DNA of 64,000 bases from CAIVPM01 sp964615145 (GCA_964615145.1 CAZTOP010000009.1:1-64000), one strand, 5' to 3'; shown: positions 52,452 through 62,460, counted from the first letter of the stretch. Numbers and translations: made by a program. The notes: generated by a model from the letters alone, not told the origin.

Positions 52452-55334
52452 ATGGCGATGAAATTTTTTTTCGTACTTCTATTTTTACCATTAATATCAT
52501 TCAGTCAAAACACAATTGGCTTTCCCGATGTTATTAATTACAACAAACAAGTTTACAATGGAGGACTACAAAACTGGGATATTAAACAAGATAAAAATGA
52601 TATTATTTACATTGCAAATAACGAAGGATTATTAACCTTTGATGGTACTTATTGGAATTTATACCCATTGCCCAATAAAACAATTGTAAGGTCAGTAGCA
52701 ATTGGGCTAAATAATAAAATATATGTTGGTGGACAAGATGAAATCGGATATTTTTCCCCAACGCAAAATGGAAAACTCCTTTATCACTCCCTAACAAATT
52801 TTATAGCGGATAAAGACAAAAATTTTGGCGACGTCTGGGATATCGTTGTTTCGCAGGATGCTGTATTCTTTCGGTCGTCTAGCAAAATTTATAAATTTAT
52901 TAATGAATCTGTTGCTGTTTTTGCTGCATCGTCTGAATGGACTTATTTAGGTTTTTGCAACAATAAACTAATTGCTCACGACTATCAAGTTGGTTTGTTA
53001 ACATTCGAAAATAGCAATTGGAATCAAATTGAAGCTCAAAATAGCTTACCAACTAACGACCCAATTACAAGCGTTATGCCATTATCGGGCAATAGAATGC
53101 TAATAACAACCTTAAAAAATGGCATTTTTTTACTATCAAAAAATCAGATTTCTAAATTAAGTACACCCAATAATCTGCTTTTTCAAAATAGCAGAATTTA
53201 TTCAGCTACACAAGTTAATAAAGATTGGTTTGCCCTTGCTACAACTTCTGGTGGCATTTATATTATTGATACGCTTGGCAGTATTATTCAAAGTTTTTCA
53301 ATAAAAGAAAGATTACAAAACAATAATGTATTAAGTATTTTTTTAGACAAAGAAAATAATTTATGGCTAGGTTTAGATAATGGAATTGACCTAATTGTAT
53401 ATAACAGTGCTATTAAAAACATTAATCCTTTATCTGAAGATGCCTCTGGCTACACTTCAATTATTTATGACAATAAATTGTTTATGGGTACTTCAAATGG
53501 ATTATATAGTGTGCCTTTACAACAACATAAAGATTTAAGTTTTAACATCGGGAATTTTTCAACTATCGAAAACACAAAAGGGCAAACCTGGGGATTATCT
53601 AATATAAATAATCAGCTTTTACTAGGTCATCATGAGGGTGCTTTTACCATAAAAAACAACAAAGCAATACCCATAAATTTCAATATTGGCACTTGGAATT
53701 TTAACCCAATATCAACAAGCTATTCCAGCCCTAAAATTATTGTTGGCAACTATAAAGGGTTATCCTATTTCAACTTTAATAATAATGAATTTAGTGTAGG
53801 AGAATCTATTCCTGATTTTAATGAATCATCTAGGTTTGTAGCAATTGATAAATTTGATAATATCTGGGTTTCACATCCATATCACGGTGTATATAAAATT
53901 TCAAAAAATAACATTGGCGAAACAAAAAGAACTATTTATACCAATAATAAAGGCCTGCCATCTTTACTTAATAATCATATTTATAAACTAAGAAATGAGG
54001 TTGTTGTAGCTACAGAAAAAGGTATTTATATCTATAATTATTCTAAAGATATTTTTGAACCATCTCTATTTTACAAAAATATTTTGGGAGATCAAAGTAT
54101 TAGATATGTTAAAGAAGATACCTATGGTAATGCCTGGTTTATTCATAATAAAATGGTTGGTGTTATTGATTTTTCTACAAAAATTCCTAAAGTCATCTAC
54201 TTCCCAGAGTTAAATAATAAAATACTAAGTGGCTTTGAGTGTATTTATCCTGTTGATAGTAACAATATTTTTATTGGTGGCGAAAAGGGATTTTTTCATT
54301 TAAACTACGAAAAATATAAAAAAAACATTCCTGTACTAAAAGTTCAAATTCGAAATATTAGAGTTACAGATAAAAAAGACAGCACCATTTTTGGAGGTTA
54401 TTTTGATGGGAGTTTTGAAAAAAATATTCCAAATATTAGTTATGGTTGGAAATCATTGCGTTTTGAATTTTCATCCACACTGTATGGTTACCAATCTAAT
54501 TTAGAGTATAGCTACAGATTAAAGGGTTTTGATGATAGTTGGTCTGTATGGACAAAAAGAACTGAAAAAGAATATACCAACCTGCCAGATGGCAAATACA
54601 CTTTTGAAGTAAAAGTTAGAAATAATTTAGGAAACGAATCTGCTATTACTTCTTATTCAATTGCTATTTTACCTCCTTGGTATAAATCTATTTGGGCAAA
54701 AATGTTATATCTTTTAATTATTGGAATATGTATTTTTTTATTTGACAGATATCAAAAAAATAAATTCAAAATTCAGCTAGAAAAGCAACGAAAAGAACAA
54801 GAAAAGCAATTGTACATTCTTGAATTAGAAAGAAGTAAAGCCGAAAGCGAAATTATTGCTTTGAAAAATGAAAAATTAGAATCAGATATCGATTTTAAAA
54901 ATTCAGAATTGGCATCATCGGCAATGCACCTAGTAAAAAAAGGAGAGTTACTTTCAAAGCTAAAAGGAGAACTTAGTCACATTATGAGAGCCTACGACAA
55001 TCCGCAAGCTACTGCTGAAATAAAAAAATTGCTCAAAAGCCTTGGAGAAGATGAAAATATAGATAAAGAATGGGAGGCATTTTCGGTACACTTTGACAGA
55101 GTTCATAACGATTTTTTAGTTGCCCTAAAAGAAAAACATCCCACTATTACACCAACAGAACTTAAACTTTCTGCTTATTTAAATATGAATTTAAGCACAA
55201 AAGAAATAGCACAATTAATGAATATTTCGGTAAGAGGTGTTGAAATAAGTAGATACAGACTAAGAAAAAAGTTAGAAATTCCGTCCGAAACAAGTCTGTT
55301 TGATTATATGGTCACTATTCAAAAAAAGAAATAG
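52452..55334 (+). CDS. Membrane-spanning one-component regulator: propeller, Y_Y_Y, coiled coil, LuxR-type HTH
   Basis: A 960-residue protein. The signal peptide (ends SFSQN; ATG 52458 is an alternative start) leads to a large periplasmic beta-propeller (about 25-640, repeats such as NNEGLLTFDGTYWNLY and DKFDNIWVSHPYHGVYKI). A Y_Y_Y domain follows (about 680-742, YRLKGFDDSWSVWT), then one membrane helix (about 750-768), a charged coiled coil (770-830) and a C-terminal LuxR-type helix-turn-helix (about 900-940: TPTELKLSAYLNMNLSTKEIAQLM). There is no histidine kinase, receiver or AraC domain, unlike hybrid two-component PUL regulators. It is divergent from the T9SS gene and probably senses an oligosaccharide and controls this locus. 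Confidence 0.88.
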   Translation: MAMKFFFVLLFLPLISFSQNTIGFPDVINYNKQVYNGGLQNWDIKQDKNDIIYIANNEGLLTFDGTYWNLYPLPNKTIVRSVAIGLNNKIYVGGQDEIGYFSPTQNGKLLYHSLTNFIADKDKNFGDVWDIVVSQDAVFFRSSSKIYKFINESVAVFAASSEWTYLGFCNNKLIAHDYQVGLLTFENSNWNQIEAQNSLPTNDPITSVMPLSGNRMLITTLKNGIFLLSKNQISKLSTPNNLLFQNSRIYSATQVNKDWFALATTSGGIYIIDTLGSIIQSFSIKERLQNNNVLSIFLDKENNLWLGLDNGIDLIVYNSAIKNINPLSEDASGYTSIIYDNKLFMGTSNGLYSVPLQQHKDLSFNIGNFSTIENTKGQTWGLSNINNQLLLGHHEGAFTIKNNKAIPINFNIGTWNFNPISTSYSSPKIIVGNYKGLSYFNFNNNEFSVGESIPDFNESSRFVAIDKFDNIWVSHPYHGVYKISKNNIGETKRTIYTNNKGLPSLLNNHIYKLRNEVVVATEKGIYIYNYSKDIFEPSLFYKNILGDQSIRYVKEDTYGNAWFIHNKMVGVIDFSTKIPKVIYFPELNNKILSGFECIYPVDSNNIFIGGEKGFFHLNYEKYKKNIPVLKVQIRNIRVTDKKDSTIFGGYFDGSFEKNIPNISYGWKSLRFEFSSTLYGYQSNLEYSYRLKGFDDSWSVWTKRTEKEYTNLPDGKYTFEVKVRNNLGNESAITSYSIAILPPWYKSIWAKMLYLLIIGICIFLFDRYQKNKFKIQLEKQRKEQEKQLYILELERSKAESEIIALKNEKLESDIDFKNSELASSAMHLVKKGELLSKLKGELSHIMRAYDNPQATAEIKKLLKSLGEDENIDKEWEAFSVHFDRVHNDFLVALKEKHPTITPTELKLSAYLNMNLSTKEIAQLMNISVRGVEISRYRLRKKLEIPSETSLFDYMVTIQKKK

Positions 55335-55397
55335 GTGCAATTTTTTGTCAAAAAAAGCATTAAACCGATTCTTATTTTAATACCTACACAACTCTTT

Positions 55398-55405
55398 TAT
55401 ATTTG
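55398..55405 (+). promoter_or_regulatory. -7 promoter element of ffh
   Basis: TATATTTG followed by C, a full TAnnTTTG match. It leaves a leader of about 75-80 nt before the ATG at 55489. Confidence 0.45.
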
Positions 55406-55488
55406 CACACTTTATAAAAGTTATAGCGGTATTGTATTAGCTTCAAATGTCATGAATCTAACAATACAAAACCTTAAACAATAAAACT

Positions 55489-56817
55489 ATGTTTCAAAAC
55501 TTACAAGAAAGATTAGAATCTGCATTTAAAAATATTAAAGGTCAAGCAAGAATCACAGACCTAAATGTTGCCAATACAATTAAAGATATTAGAAGAGCTT
55601 TATTAGATGCCGATGTAAACTTTAAAATAGCTAAAGAATTTACAGATAAAGTAAAAGAAAAAGCTGTTGGTACTAAAGTATTAAACGCTATTAACCCAAG
55701 CCAATTAATGGTAAAAATTGTTCAGGACGAATTAACTGAACTAATGGGTGGAGAACCTGCAGAATTCAATATTACAGGCAATCCTGCTGTTATTTTAGTA
55801 GCAGGTTTACAAGGTAGTGGTAAAACAACTTTTACAGGCAAACTTGCACATTATTTAAAAACTCAAAAAAACAAAAATGTACTGGTTGTTGCAGCAGATA
55901 TTTATCGCCCTGCAGCTATAGATCAATTAACCATTTTGGCAGAGCAAATTGGCGTTGATATTTATAAAGAACCCGATACTAAAGATGCAGTTCTTATAGC
56001 TAAAAATGCCATCAAAGAAGCTAAAAATAAAAATAAAAATGTTGTTATTATAGATACAGCTGGACGTTTAGCAGTAGATGAAGTAATGATGACCGAAGTA
56101 GCAGATATTAAAGCTGCCATTAAGCCTACAGAAATTTTATTTGTAGTTGATAGTATGACAGGGCAAGATGCTGTGAATACTGCTAAGGCTTTCAATGATA
56201 GATTGGACTTTAGTGGCGTTGTTTTAACCAAATTAGATGGCGATACACGTGGTGGAGCTGCTATTTCTATTAAATATACTGTAAATAAACCTATCAAGTT
56301 TATGAGCAGTGGCGAAAAAATGGATACGCTCGATGTATTTTATCCTGATAGGATGGCTCAGCGTATTTTGGGTATGGGTGATATAACATCATTGGTAGAA
56401 AAAGCACAACTACAATATGATGAAGTTGAAGCAAAAAAATTAGAGAAAAAAATTAAACAAAATAAATTCGATTTCCAAGATTTTTTAGACCAATTGCAAC
56501 AAATAAAAAAAATGGGAAATCTAAAAGATTTAATGGGAATGATACCAGGCGTTGGAAAAGCTATTAAAGATGTTGATATTGACAATGATAGTTTTAAAGG
56601 AATAGAAGCTATGATAAAAAGTATGACTCCTGCAGAACGTACCAATCCAGATTTGATTAACCCTTCTCGAAAAGCTCGTATTGCAAAAGGTAGTGGCAAA
56701 AAGCTAGAGGAAGTAAACGCATTTATGAAACAATTTGAGCAAATGAAGCAAATGATGAAAATGATGAATAATATGCCTATGGGTGGCTTTCCTGGAATGA
56801 GAGGGTTTAGAAAATAA
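55489..56817 (+). CDS. ffh: Signal recognition particle protein Ffh
   Basis: A 442-residue SRP54 GTPase. The N domain (1-95) is followed by the G domain with P-loop GLQGSGKTT, DIYRPAAIDQL, DTAGRL and TKLDGDTRGGAA. The methionine-rich M domain (from about 325) ends MKMMNNMPMGGFPGMRGF and binds the 4.5S RNA and signal sequences; its SRKARIAKGSGKKLEEVN motif contacts the RNA. It targets nascent membrane proteins to the translocon. Monocistronic with its own promoter and terminator. No 4.5S RNA gene is seen nearby. Confidence 0.97.
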   Translation: MFQNLQERLESAFKNIKGQARITDLNVANTIKDIRRALLDADVNFKIAKEFTDKVKEKAVGTKVLNAINPSQLMVKIVQDELTELMGGEPAEFNITGNPAVILVAGLQGSGKTTFTGKLAHYLKTQKNKNVLVVAADIYRPAAIDQLTILAEQIGVDIYKEPDTKDAVLIAKNAIKEAKNKNKNVVIIDTAGRLAVDEVMMTEVADIKAAIKPTEILFVVDSMTGQDAVNTAKAFNDRLDFSGVVLTKLDGDTRGGAAISIKYTVNKPIKFMSSGEKMDTLDVFYPDRMAQRILGMGDITSLVEKAQLQYDEVEAKKLEKKIKQNKFDFQDFLDQLQQIKKMGNLKDLMGMIPGVGKAIKDVDIDNDSFKGIEAMIKSMTPAERTNPDLINPSRKARIAKGSGKKLEEVNAFMKQFEQMKQMMKMMNNMPMGGFPGMRGFRK

Positions 56818-56834
56818 GATATCCCTTAGGCGTT

Positions 56835-56876
56835 AACGAGAGGAGGTTTTCAAATTGAAAACCTCCTCTCGTTTTA
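56835..56876 (+). terminator. Terminator of ffh
   Basis: A 16-17-bp GC-rich stem (AACGAGAGGAGGTTTTC and its complement) with a short loop, followed by TTTT. There is no T run on the minus strand, so it acts mainly rightward. Confidence 0.9.
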
Positions 56877-56895
56877 AAATTTGTAAATAAACAAT

Positions 56896-57843
56896 TTATC
56901 GCTTAATCTGACTATGTACAAATAGGCTGGTAATACTTTTATTTTCTGCAGCGTTTCTAATAGCAATAGCAAATAAATCTGCTACTGAAATGACCTTTAT
57001 TTTTGATGTTTCACTTTTTAGTGGGATTGTATCACAAACAACTAACTCTTTCAATACACTATTTTCAATATTTTCATACGCCTTTCCGCTTAAAACAGGA
57101 TGTGTACAAAAAGCCCTTACACTTGTAGCCCCTTTTTCCATCAAAAGTCCTGCACTTTTTGCTAATGTGCCACCTGTATCGCAAATATCGTCTATCAAAA
57201 CAACATCTTTTCCTACTACATCTCCAATTACAACCATGCTGGCAATTTCATTGGCTCGCTTTCTGTGTTTATCGCAAATAACCATTGGTGCATTAAAAAA
57301 ACTTGCTAGCTCTCTAACTCTATTGGTGCTACCTACATCTGGAGCAGCGAAACACAAGTTTTCTAATTTTAAGTTTTCTATGTAAGGAATAAAAATTGCG
57401 GAACTGTCTAAATGATCTACTGGTACATCAAAGAAAGCTTGTATTTGAGGGGCGTGTAAATCCATTGTAATAACCCTGTTTGCTCCTGCTGCCTCTATTA
57501 AAGTTGCCAAAAGTTTACTACCAATTGCAACACGTGGCTTATCTTTTCTATCTTGTCTGGCATAACCATAATATGGCAGTACAGCAACAATTTTATAAGC
57601 ACTTGCTCTTTTAGCAGCATCAATCATTAACAATAACTCCATTAAATTTTCGGCTGGAGAGTAGGTACTTTGTACCAAAAAAACATAGTCGCCTCGAATA
57701 CTTTCTAAAAAAACTGGCTGTATTTCGCCATCACTGAATTTTTGAATATTAACTTTTCCAAGTTTGGCTCCAAAGCTTTTGGCAATTTTTTCAGCTAATT
57801 GTTGGGAGCCTGTACCTGCAAAAATTTTGACTGAAGGAATCAT
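56896..57843 (-). CDS. prs: Ribose-phosphate pyrophosphokinase
   Basis: A 315-residue PRPP synthase of usual length. KIFAGTGSQQLAEKIA starts the N-terminal domain, FSDGEIQPVFLESIRG follows, and PYYGYARQDRKDKPR is the catalytic flexible region. VITMDLHAPQIQAFFDVPVDHL holds the metal and ATP site, and VLIDDICDTGGTL is the PRPP-binding loop. It makes PRPP from ribose-5-phosphate and ATP for nucleotide, His and Trp synthesis. Own promoter (TATCTTCG). Confidence 0.97.
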   Translation of the reverse strand: MIPSVKIFAGTGSQQLAEKIAKSFGAKLGKVNIQKFSDGEIQPVFLESIRGDYVFLVQSTYSPAENLMELLLMIDAAKRASAYKIVAVLPYYGYARQDRKDKPRVAIGSKLLATLIEAAGANRVITMDLHAPQIQAFFDVPVDHLDSSAIFIPYIENLKLENLCFAAPDVGSTNRVRELASFFNAPMVICDKHRKRANEIASMVVIGDVVGKDVVLIDDICDTGGTLAKSAGLLMEKGATSVRAFCTHPVLSGKAYENIENSVLKELVVCDTIPLKSETSKIKVISVADLFAIAIRNAAENKSITSLFVHSQIKR

Positions 57844-57861
57844 AAAATTGGGGAATTGCTG

Positions 57862-57869
57862 CGAAGATA
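57862..57869 (-). promoter_or_regulatory. -7 promoter element of prs
   Basis: TATCTTCG followed by C on the minus strand, one base from TAnnTTTG, 18 bases before the ATG. Confidence 0.5.
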
Positions 57870-57947
57870 AGGTTGATGAATGAACAACAAAACCTTATTT
57901 ATATTTATAGTCATCTATTTCATAAACATTAATGAACAAACGTTACA

Positions 57948-57971
57948 TTACAATAAAACTAGTTATTGTAA
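57948..57971 (-). terminator. Inverted repeat at the end of the heptosyltransferase gene
   Basis: Perfect 9-bp arms TTACAATAA (57948-57956) and TTATTGTAA (57963-57971), AT-rich, spanning the stop codon. It lacks a proper T run, so a role as terminator is weak; it could instead be a 3'-end structure. Confidence 0.3.
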
Positions 57972-59003
57972 CATTTGCTGAGCAGTAGCAACTATGGTAT
58001 CAATGTTTTGAAGGTTCATACACTTAAAATGTTTTTTGGGGCAAGTATCGTAGCCAATTTTTGTACAAGGTCTGCATTTTAAACTTGTAACTTCAAAAAC
58101 TGCTTGAGGCATTTGCATATTTCCGTAGTAAGGTGTCATTCCAAAACTTGGAACAGTATTGCCCCAAATTGATATAATTGGTTTTTTAAAAGCAGCAGCT
58201 ATGTGCATTAAACCAGTATCATGTGTAATAATGAGTTTTGCCTTACGGACAATATCGGCACTTTCATTTAAACTAAATTTACCACAGGCGTTATATACGT
58301 GCCCTCTATCTACTTCAGCAATTTTTTCTCCAAAAGCAAAATCATCTTTTCCTCCTAATAAAATGATTGGAAAATGAATTTTAGTACATAATTCTTTCAG
58401 TTTTTCTACTGGCATTTTTTTAGTGCTATGTGCTGCACCAATTACAATTCCAATATATCCAAATAAGTGAGAGGATGGCAAATCTGATTGTTTTACCTCG
58501 TCCAATTCTGGAATAAAATAATCTAATCCTCTTCCATCATTGGTTATATTAAATTTGTTTAAGGTTGCCATATACCTATCTACAATATGCACTTGAGGCA
58601 TTGTATTTATTTTTAAGGCAGTTAGCAACCATTTATTAATATTTAGTTTATTGTATGCAAATGAGGGCAAATTCAACAACTTTTTTAACCTTAATGTTCT
58701 GGCATTGTGATGCAAGTCAATAATGAAATCATAGTTGTTAGATTTTAGCTCTCGCATCAACAAATCCCAGTCTTTATTGTATTCTATCACTTTGTCTACA
58801 AAAGGATTGCTATATAAAATACTTGCATATTGACCTTTGGTTGCAAAATGTATTGTGCATCCTTCAAGTTGTTGTTTTAAACAACGAATAACAGGTGTTG
58901 TTAAAACGATGTCTCCAATAGAAGAAAATCGAACGATTAAAAACTTTAATGATTTCTTTTTTGCAGTAGAATGTAAAGCAGCGTTATCGGTATTTGATTG
59001 CAT
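57963..59003 (-). CDS. Glycosyltransferase family 9 (heptosyltransferase-like)
   Basis: A 346-residue GT9 protein. KFLIVRFSSIGDIVLTTPVIR is the typical start, YDFIIDLHHNARTLR follows, IGAAHSTKKMP binds the donor, and LIITHDTGLMHIAAAFKKPIISIWG is the diagnostic C-terminal motif. It adds a heptose or other sugar to the LPS core. The tail has a cysteine-rich segment (SLKCRPCTKIGYDTC and FKCMN), found in several Bacteroidota GT9 proteins. It lies 62 bp after the TonB receptor gene. Confidence 0.88.
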   Translation of the reverse strand: MQSNTDNAALHSTAKKKSLKFLIVRFSSIGDIVLTTPVIRCLKQQLEGCTIHFATKGQYASILYSNPFVDKVIEYNKDWDLLMRELKSNNYDFIIDLHHNARTLRLKKLLNLPSFAYNKLNINKWLLTALKINTMPQVHIVDRYMATLNKFNITNDGRGLDYFIPELDEVKQSDLPSSHLFGYIGIVIGAAHSTKKMPVEKLKELCTKIHFPIILLGGKDDFAFGEKIAEVDRGHVYNACGKFSLNESADIVRKAKLIITHDTGLMHIAAAFKKPIISIWGNTVPSFGMTPYYGNMQMPQAVFEVTSLKCRPCTKIGYDTCPKKHFKCMNLQNIDTIVATAQQMLQ

Positions 59004-59065
59004 AATTATGTCAATAATAATTGATGTGCTGCAAACTAAACAAATTCTATTGAACTATTATGCGA

Positions 59066-61129
59066 TTAAAATTTATATGTTAATCCAACTTGTAAAGTTC
59101 TTGGTAAACCTGGATAATATCTTACGCCATAAGTACCATCTGCATTGGTTGCATAAATTTTATCAAACAAATTATTAATACCAATATTGAAGAAAAATTT
59201 CTTTATGCTAATGGTGGATTTTATATTGAATAAATCATAGCCTTCGTACTGTTTTGTGTTTGAAGAATTGATTTGATAACTACCTACTTTATTCCATTCG
59301 GCAATAAATCTTAATCGATGAAAATTAGTAAAAGTGTATACCATATTTGCATAATGCAAATATTTTGGAGCACTGTTTATTTCATTACCATCATATTTAA
59401 AAACATTACCCATATAATCAACATCAGAGTATGTTTTAAAAGTGTGTTTTGCATAACTAGGATTATAATTAAGCTCAAAGGTTTCATTTGCATAATGCAA
59501 TTGCAGTTCTATTCCTTTATGATTTGTTTTACCAGCATTTACAACCTGTGTTCCACTGCTTGTTATCACATTTATAAATTCATCCACACCATCCATATTG
59601 TATAAACTAATTTGTGCTGCAACATTTCTTTTTATAAATTTATAACCAATTTCTGTATTATAATATTTAGCAGGAGAAAGTTGCGGAGTAGTAGCTCCAT
59701 TGCGATACATTTTTGATAAAGTTGGTGGCGTAAATCCTGTGCTAAACTGTGCAAATACCGATTGTTGTTGACTTATTTGATATAGAACAGAAGCCTCGGG
59801 ATTGATTGAATTAAATGAATTATTGCCCGATGCAGCACCACTAGAATTGCCTGCCACTAGATAATTGGTAAAATTGTAAATCAAAATATCGCCTCTTAAT
59901 CCAGCATATAACTTAAGCTTTTTTGATGCAGCATAATTAACAGCAGCACTTGCAGCAATATTTTTTAAATTGGCTTTGTAATTTGTAATTAAACTGTCCT
60001 TACTATCATCATAACTTACATTGACACCAGCACTATTTTTATTTACCAAAATATAGTTAGATGTATATCTGTTATTAGGCGTAAAATCAAAATATAATGA
60101 TTGACTAAAACTTAATTTACCATTTTTACTCAGTTTTGAATGATCTACACTTAGCCCAAAACTTGTAAATTTATCTTTAGTAATTTGCCCTGTAAATGGT
60201 GGTGCATAACTAACTAAATAAAATGGATTTTGCTTTTCTTCAATAATTCTATTAAAAGCAATGAAATTAAAATTATCAGCAGTTTTGCTTTTATGCTTCC
60301 ATTGAAAAGTATTTCTGATGGCTAATGTTTTTCTGTCAGAAAACTTATCGTAACTACTATAATTTCTTTTGTAAAAATTGGCACTATCATAACCATCTCT
60401 TTGGTCGCCAATATAATTAATAATATTATTTTGAAATACGAGTTCGTTATTGGCATCAATGGTTTTTTCTAATCTTAAACTAAAAGATTGTTTGCTGTAA
60501 TCAAAATGTAAATCCCCATCAACCTTGCGTTGGGATTGATTAAAGTTGAAAAGTGTTTTCCATTTTCCTATGTTTGTTTTAGTTTGAACAGTTGCTTCCC
60601 ATTGTCCAAATCCATTGCTTTGAAACGAAATTTCGTTATTAGCTTTTGTAAAACTATTTTGAATAAAATTCACAGATGCACCAACGCTTTGAGCTCCATA
60701 ACCACTTGAAAAGGGACCTTTAACTATTTCTATTTTTTGAAGAGAAAACCTGTTCAACTCCAACAATTCATTGTTATTAAAAATACCAACAGGCCTAAGT
60801 GGAATTCCATTTTCAAGATAATTATACAATGGGTCGTAACCCATTGGCAAACGAATAGACATAGCGTGCTGCTCGTTACCCATATCAACCATATAAACAC
60901 CTGTAGCAGTGTTTAAAAATCCTTGCATTGTATTACTACCATTGGCTTTCAGCTTTTCTATCGAAAGGCTTTCTACTGTTCTGGCTGTACTAATAATTTT
61001 TAAATTAGGCTTTATGGTAATTAATACTTCATCTAAATATTTTTCCTTGGATGAATCGACTATATTTTTTTGTGCAAACAAAGAAACAGAACCTAATAAA
61101 ACAACTGATAATAACAATCTCAACTTCAT
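59066..61129 (-). CDS. TonB-dependent outer membrane receptor
   Basis: A 687-residue receptor with a signal peptide (ends LFAQ). The TonB-box-like LDEVLITIKPN is followed by a plug with LNTATGVYMVDMGNEQHAMSIRLPMG and KIEIVKGPFSSGYGAQSVGASVNFI. A barrel closes with RTLQVGLTYKF. It lacks the N-terminal regulatory domain of SusC proteins, so it is a simple receptor of siderophore, vitamin or metal type. The upstream neighbour in the same direction is an MFS transporter, 102 bp away, a plausible inner-membrane partner. No riboswitch motif is visible upstream, and the ligand is unknown. Confidence 0.88.
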   Translation of the reverse strand: MKLRLLLSVVLLGSVSLFAQKNIVDSSKEKYLDEVLITIKPNLKIISTARTVESLSIEKLKANGSNTMQGFLNTATGVYMVDMGNEQHAMSIRLPMGYDPLYNYLENGIPLRPVGIFNNNELLELNRFSLQKIEIVKGPFSSGYGAQSVGASVNFIQNSFTKANNEISFQSNGFGQWEATVQTKTNIGKWKTLFNFNQSQRKVDGDLHFDYSKQSFSLRLEKTIDANNELVFQNNIINYIGDQRDGYDSANFYKRNYSSYDKFSDRKTLAIRNTFQWKHKSKTADNFNFIAFNRIIEEKQNPFYLVSYAPPFTGQITKDKFTSFGLSVDHSKLSKNGKLSFSQSLYFDFTPNNRYTSNYILVNKNSAGVNVSYDDSKDSLITNYKANLKNIAASAAVNYAASKKLKLYAGLRGDILIYNFTNYLVAGNSSGAASGNNSFNSINPEASVLYQISQQQSVFAQFSTGFTPPTLSKMYRNGATTPQLSPAKYYNTEIGYKFIKRNVAAQISLYNMDGVDEFINVITSSGTQVVNAGKTNHKGIELQLHYANETFELNYNPSYAKHTFKTYSDVDYMGNVFKYDGNEINSAPKYLHYANMVYTFTNFHRLRFIAEWNKVGSYQINSSNTKQYEGYDLFNIKSTISIKKFFFNIGINNLFDKIYATNADGTYGVRYYPGLPRTLQVGLTYKF

Positions 61130-61231
61130 ATCTAAACTACTTTGCTAACTTATAAGCCTGCAAAATAATACTCATTGATATGGATGATTATAATAATCGG
61201 GAAAGAATGACAATATTTTGACAAACGGTAA

Positions 61232-62452
61232 TTATTCTTCTACATAATTCAAATCTTTACCAAATGTTTCTTGGGTAAAGATTAATGCTAGCGTAGATAA
61301 GCACATTACAACAACTCCAGTAATCCAGCCACTTTTAAAATAGCTATAGTTTGTTTGCAATGAAGTAAATAAAATAGAAATTAATAACAAAGAGCCGCGT
61401 ACCATATTTGGGATAGTTGTTGTGGCTGTAGCCCTAATATTGGTTCCAAATTGTTCGGCAGCCATAGTTACAAATAATGCCCAAAAGCCTGTGCCAAAGC
61501 CAAGTAAGGCACAAATCCAATAAAGCAATTCCGATGTTTTTCCTTGTAAATTGAAGAACAGAATAATTCCAATACATGCAATTATGTAAAATAAACCAAC
61601 TGCTTTTTTTCTGCTTTTAAACCAATGGCTAATAAAACCAACCAGTAAATCACTAATAGCAATGGCTACATAAGCATACATTACAGCTTTTCCAGGGTCT
61701 ATTTTACCAACAATATTCATTTCTTTTCCAAACTTGTCAGAAAAAGTAATTAAAATACCAATCACATACCAGGTTGGAATACCTATTAAAATGGCTTTAA
61801 TATATTTTGAAAAACGTTTCCAGTTATTAATAAGCAAAAAGGCATTGCCCATATTTTTACTTCCACTTTTTGCACTATGAAACATTGATGATTCTAAAAC
61901 GCCTGCACGCAAAAACAACAATAAAAAGCCCATTCCTCCACCAATAAAATAACACACACGCCAGTCAAAATTTTCTTTCATTATAAAAGCAAACACAGCA
62001 CCTGTTAAACCAATACCTGCAACAACAGATGTTCCAAGTCCTCTTTTTTCTTTCGATAAAATTTCACTTACTAAAGTAATACTTGCACCAAGCTCTCCTG
62101 CTAAACCTATACCACTAAAGAATCTTACAGCTGCATACTGATTTACTGTTTCTACAAACCCATTTGCAATATTGCCAATAGAATATAAAATAATAGAGGC
62201 AAACAGCACTTTCATTCTGCCCAATTTATCGCCCAATATTCCCCAAAGAATACCACCAAGCAATAAACCAATCATTTGAATATTGATGATTTTTAAACCA
62301 TAGCTGGCAATTTGGGCTTCATTCAATCCAATAGAATGTAAAGAGGGAACACGAATAATACTAAACAACAACAAATCGTAAATATCAACAAAATAGCCAA
62401 GTGCAGCAACAATTACAGGCAAACTTAAAATTCCATATTCTTTTTTGGTCAT
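61232..62452 (-). CDS. MFS transporter (metabolite:H+ symporter-like)
   Basis: A 406-residue protein with about 12 helices. GYFVDIYDLLLFSIIR at helix 1 (an acidic residue in the membrane), the loop GILGDKLGRMKVLF (MFS signature), FSGIGLAGELGASITLV, and a repeat of the loop (SHWFKSRKKAVG) in the second half match the metabolite:H+ symporter type. The substrate is unknown. Its neighbour is the TonB receptor. A promoter overlapping an inverted repeat lies just upstream. Confidence 0.87.
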   Translation of the reverse strand: MTKKEYGILSLPVIVAALGYFVDIYDLLLFSIIRVPSLHSIGLNEAQIASYGLKIINIQMIGLLLGGILWGILGDKLGRMKVLFASIILYSIGNIANGFVETVNQYAAVRFFSGIGLAGELGASITLVSEILSKEKRGLGTSVVAGIGLTGAVFAFIMKENFDWRVCYFIGGGMGFLLLFLRAGVLESSMFHSAKSGSKNMGNAFLLINNWKRFSKYIKAILIGIPTWYVIGILITFSDKFGKEMNIVGKIDPGKAVMYAYVAIAISDLLVGFISHWFKSRKKAVGLFYIIACIGIILFFNLQGKTSELLYWICALLGFGTGFWALFVTMAAEQFGTNIRATATTTIPNMVRGSLLLISILFTSLQTNYSYFKSGWITGVVVMCLSTLALIFTQETFGKDLNYVEE

Positions 62453-62460
62453 ATAGCAAG

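Noticed and set aside
33602..55334. Recently transferred genomic island carrying the PUL
   Set aside because: Base composition and codon use look like the flanks, there is no integrase or transposase, no tRNA at the edges and no flanking direct repeat.
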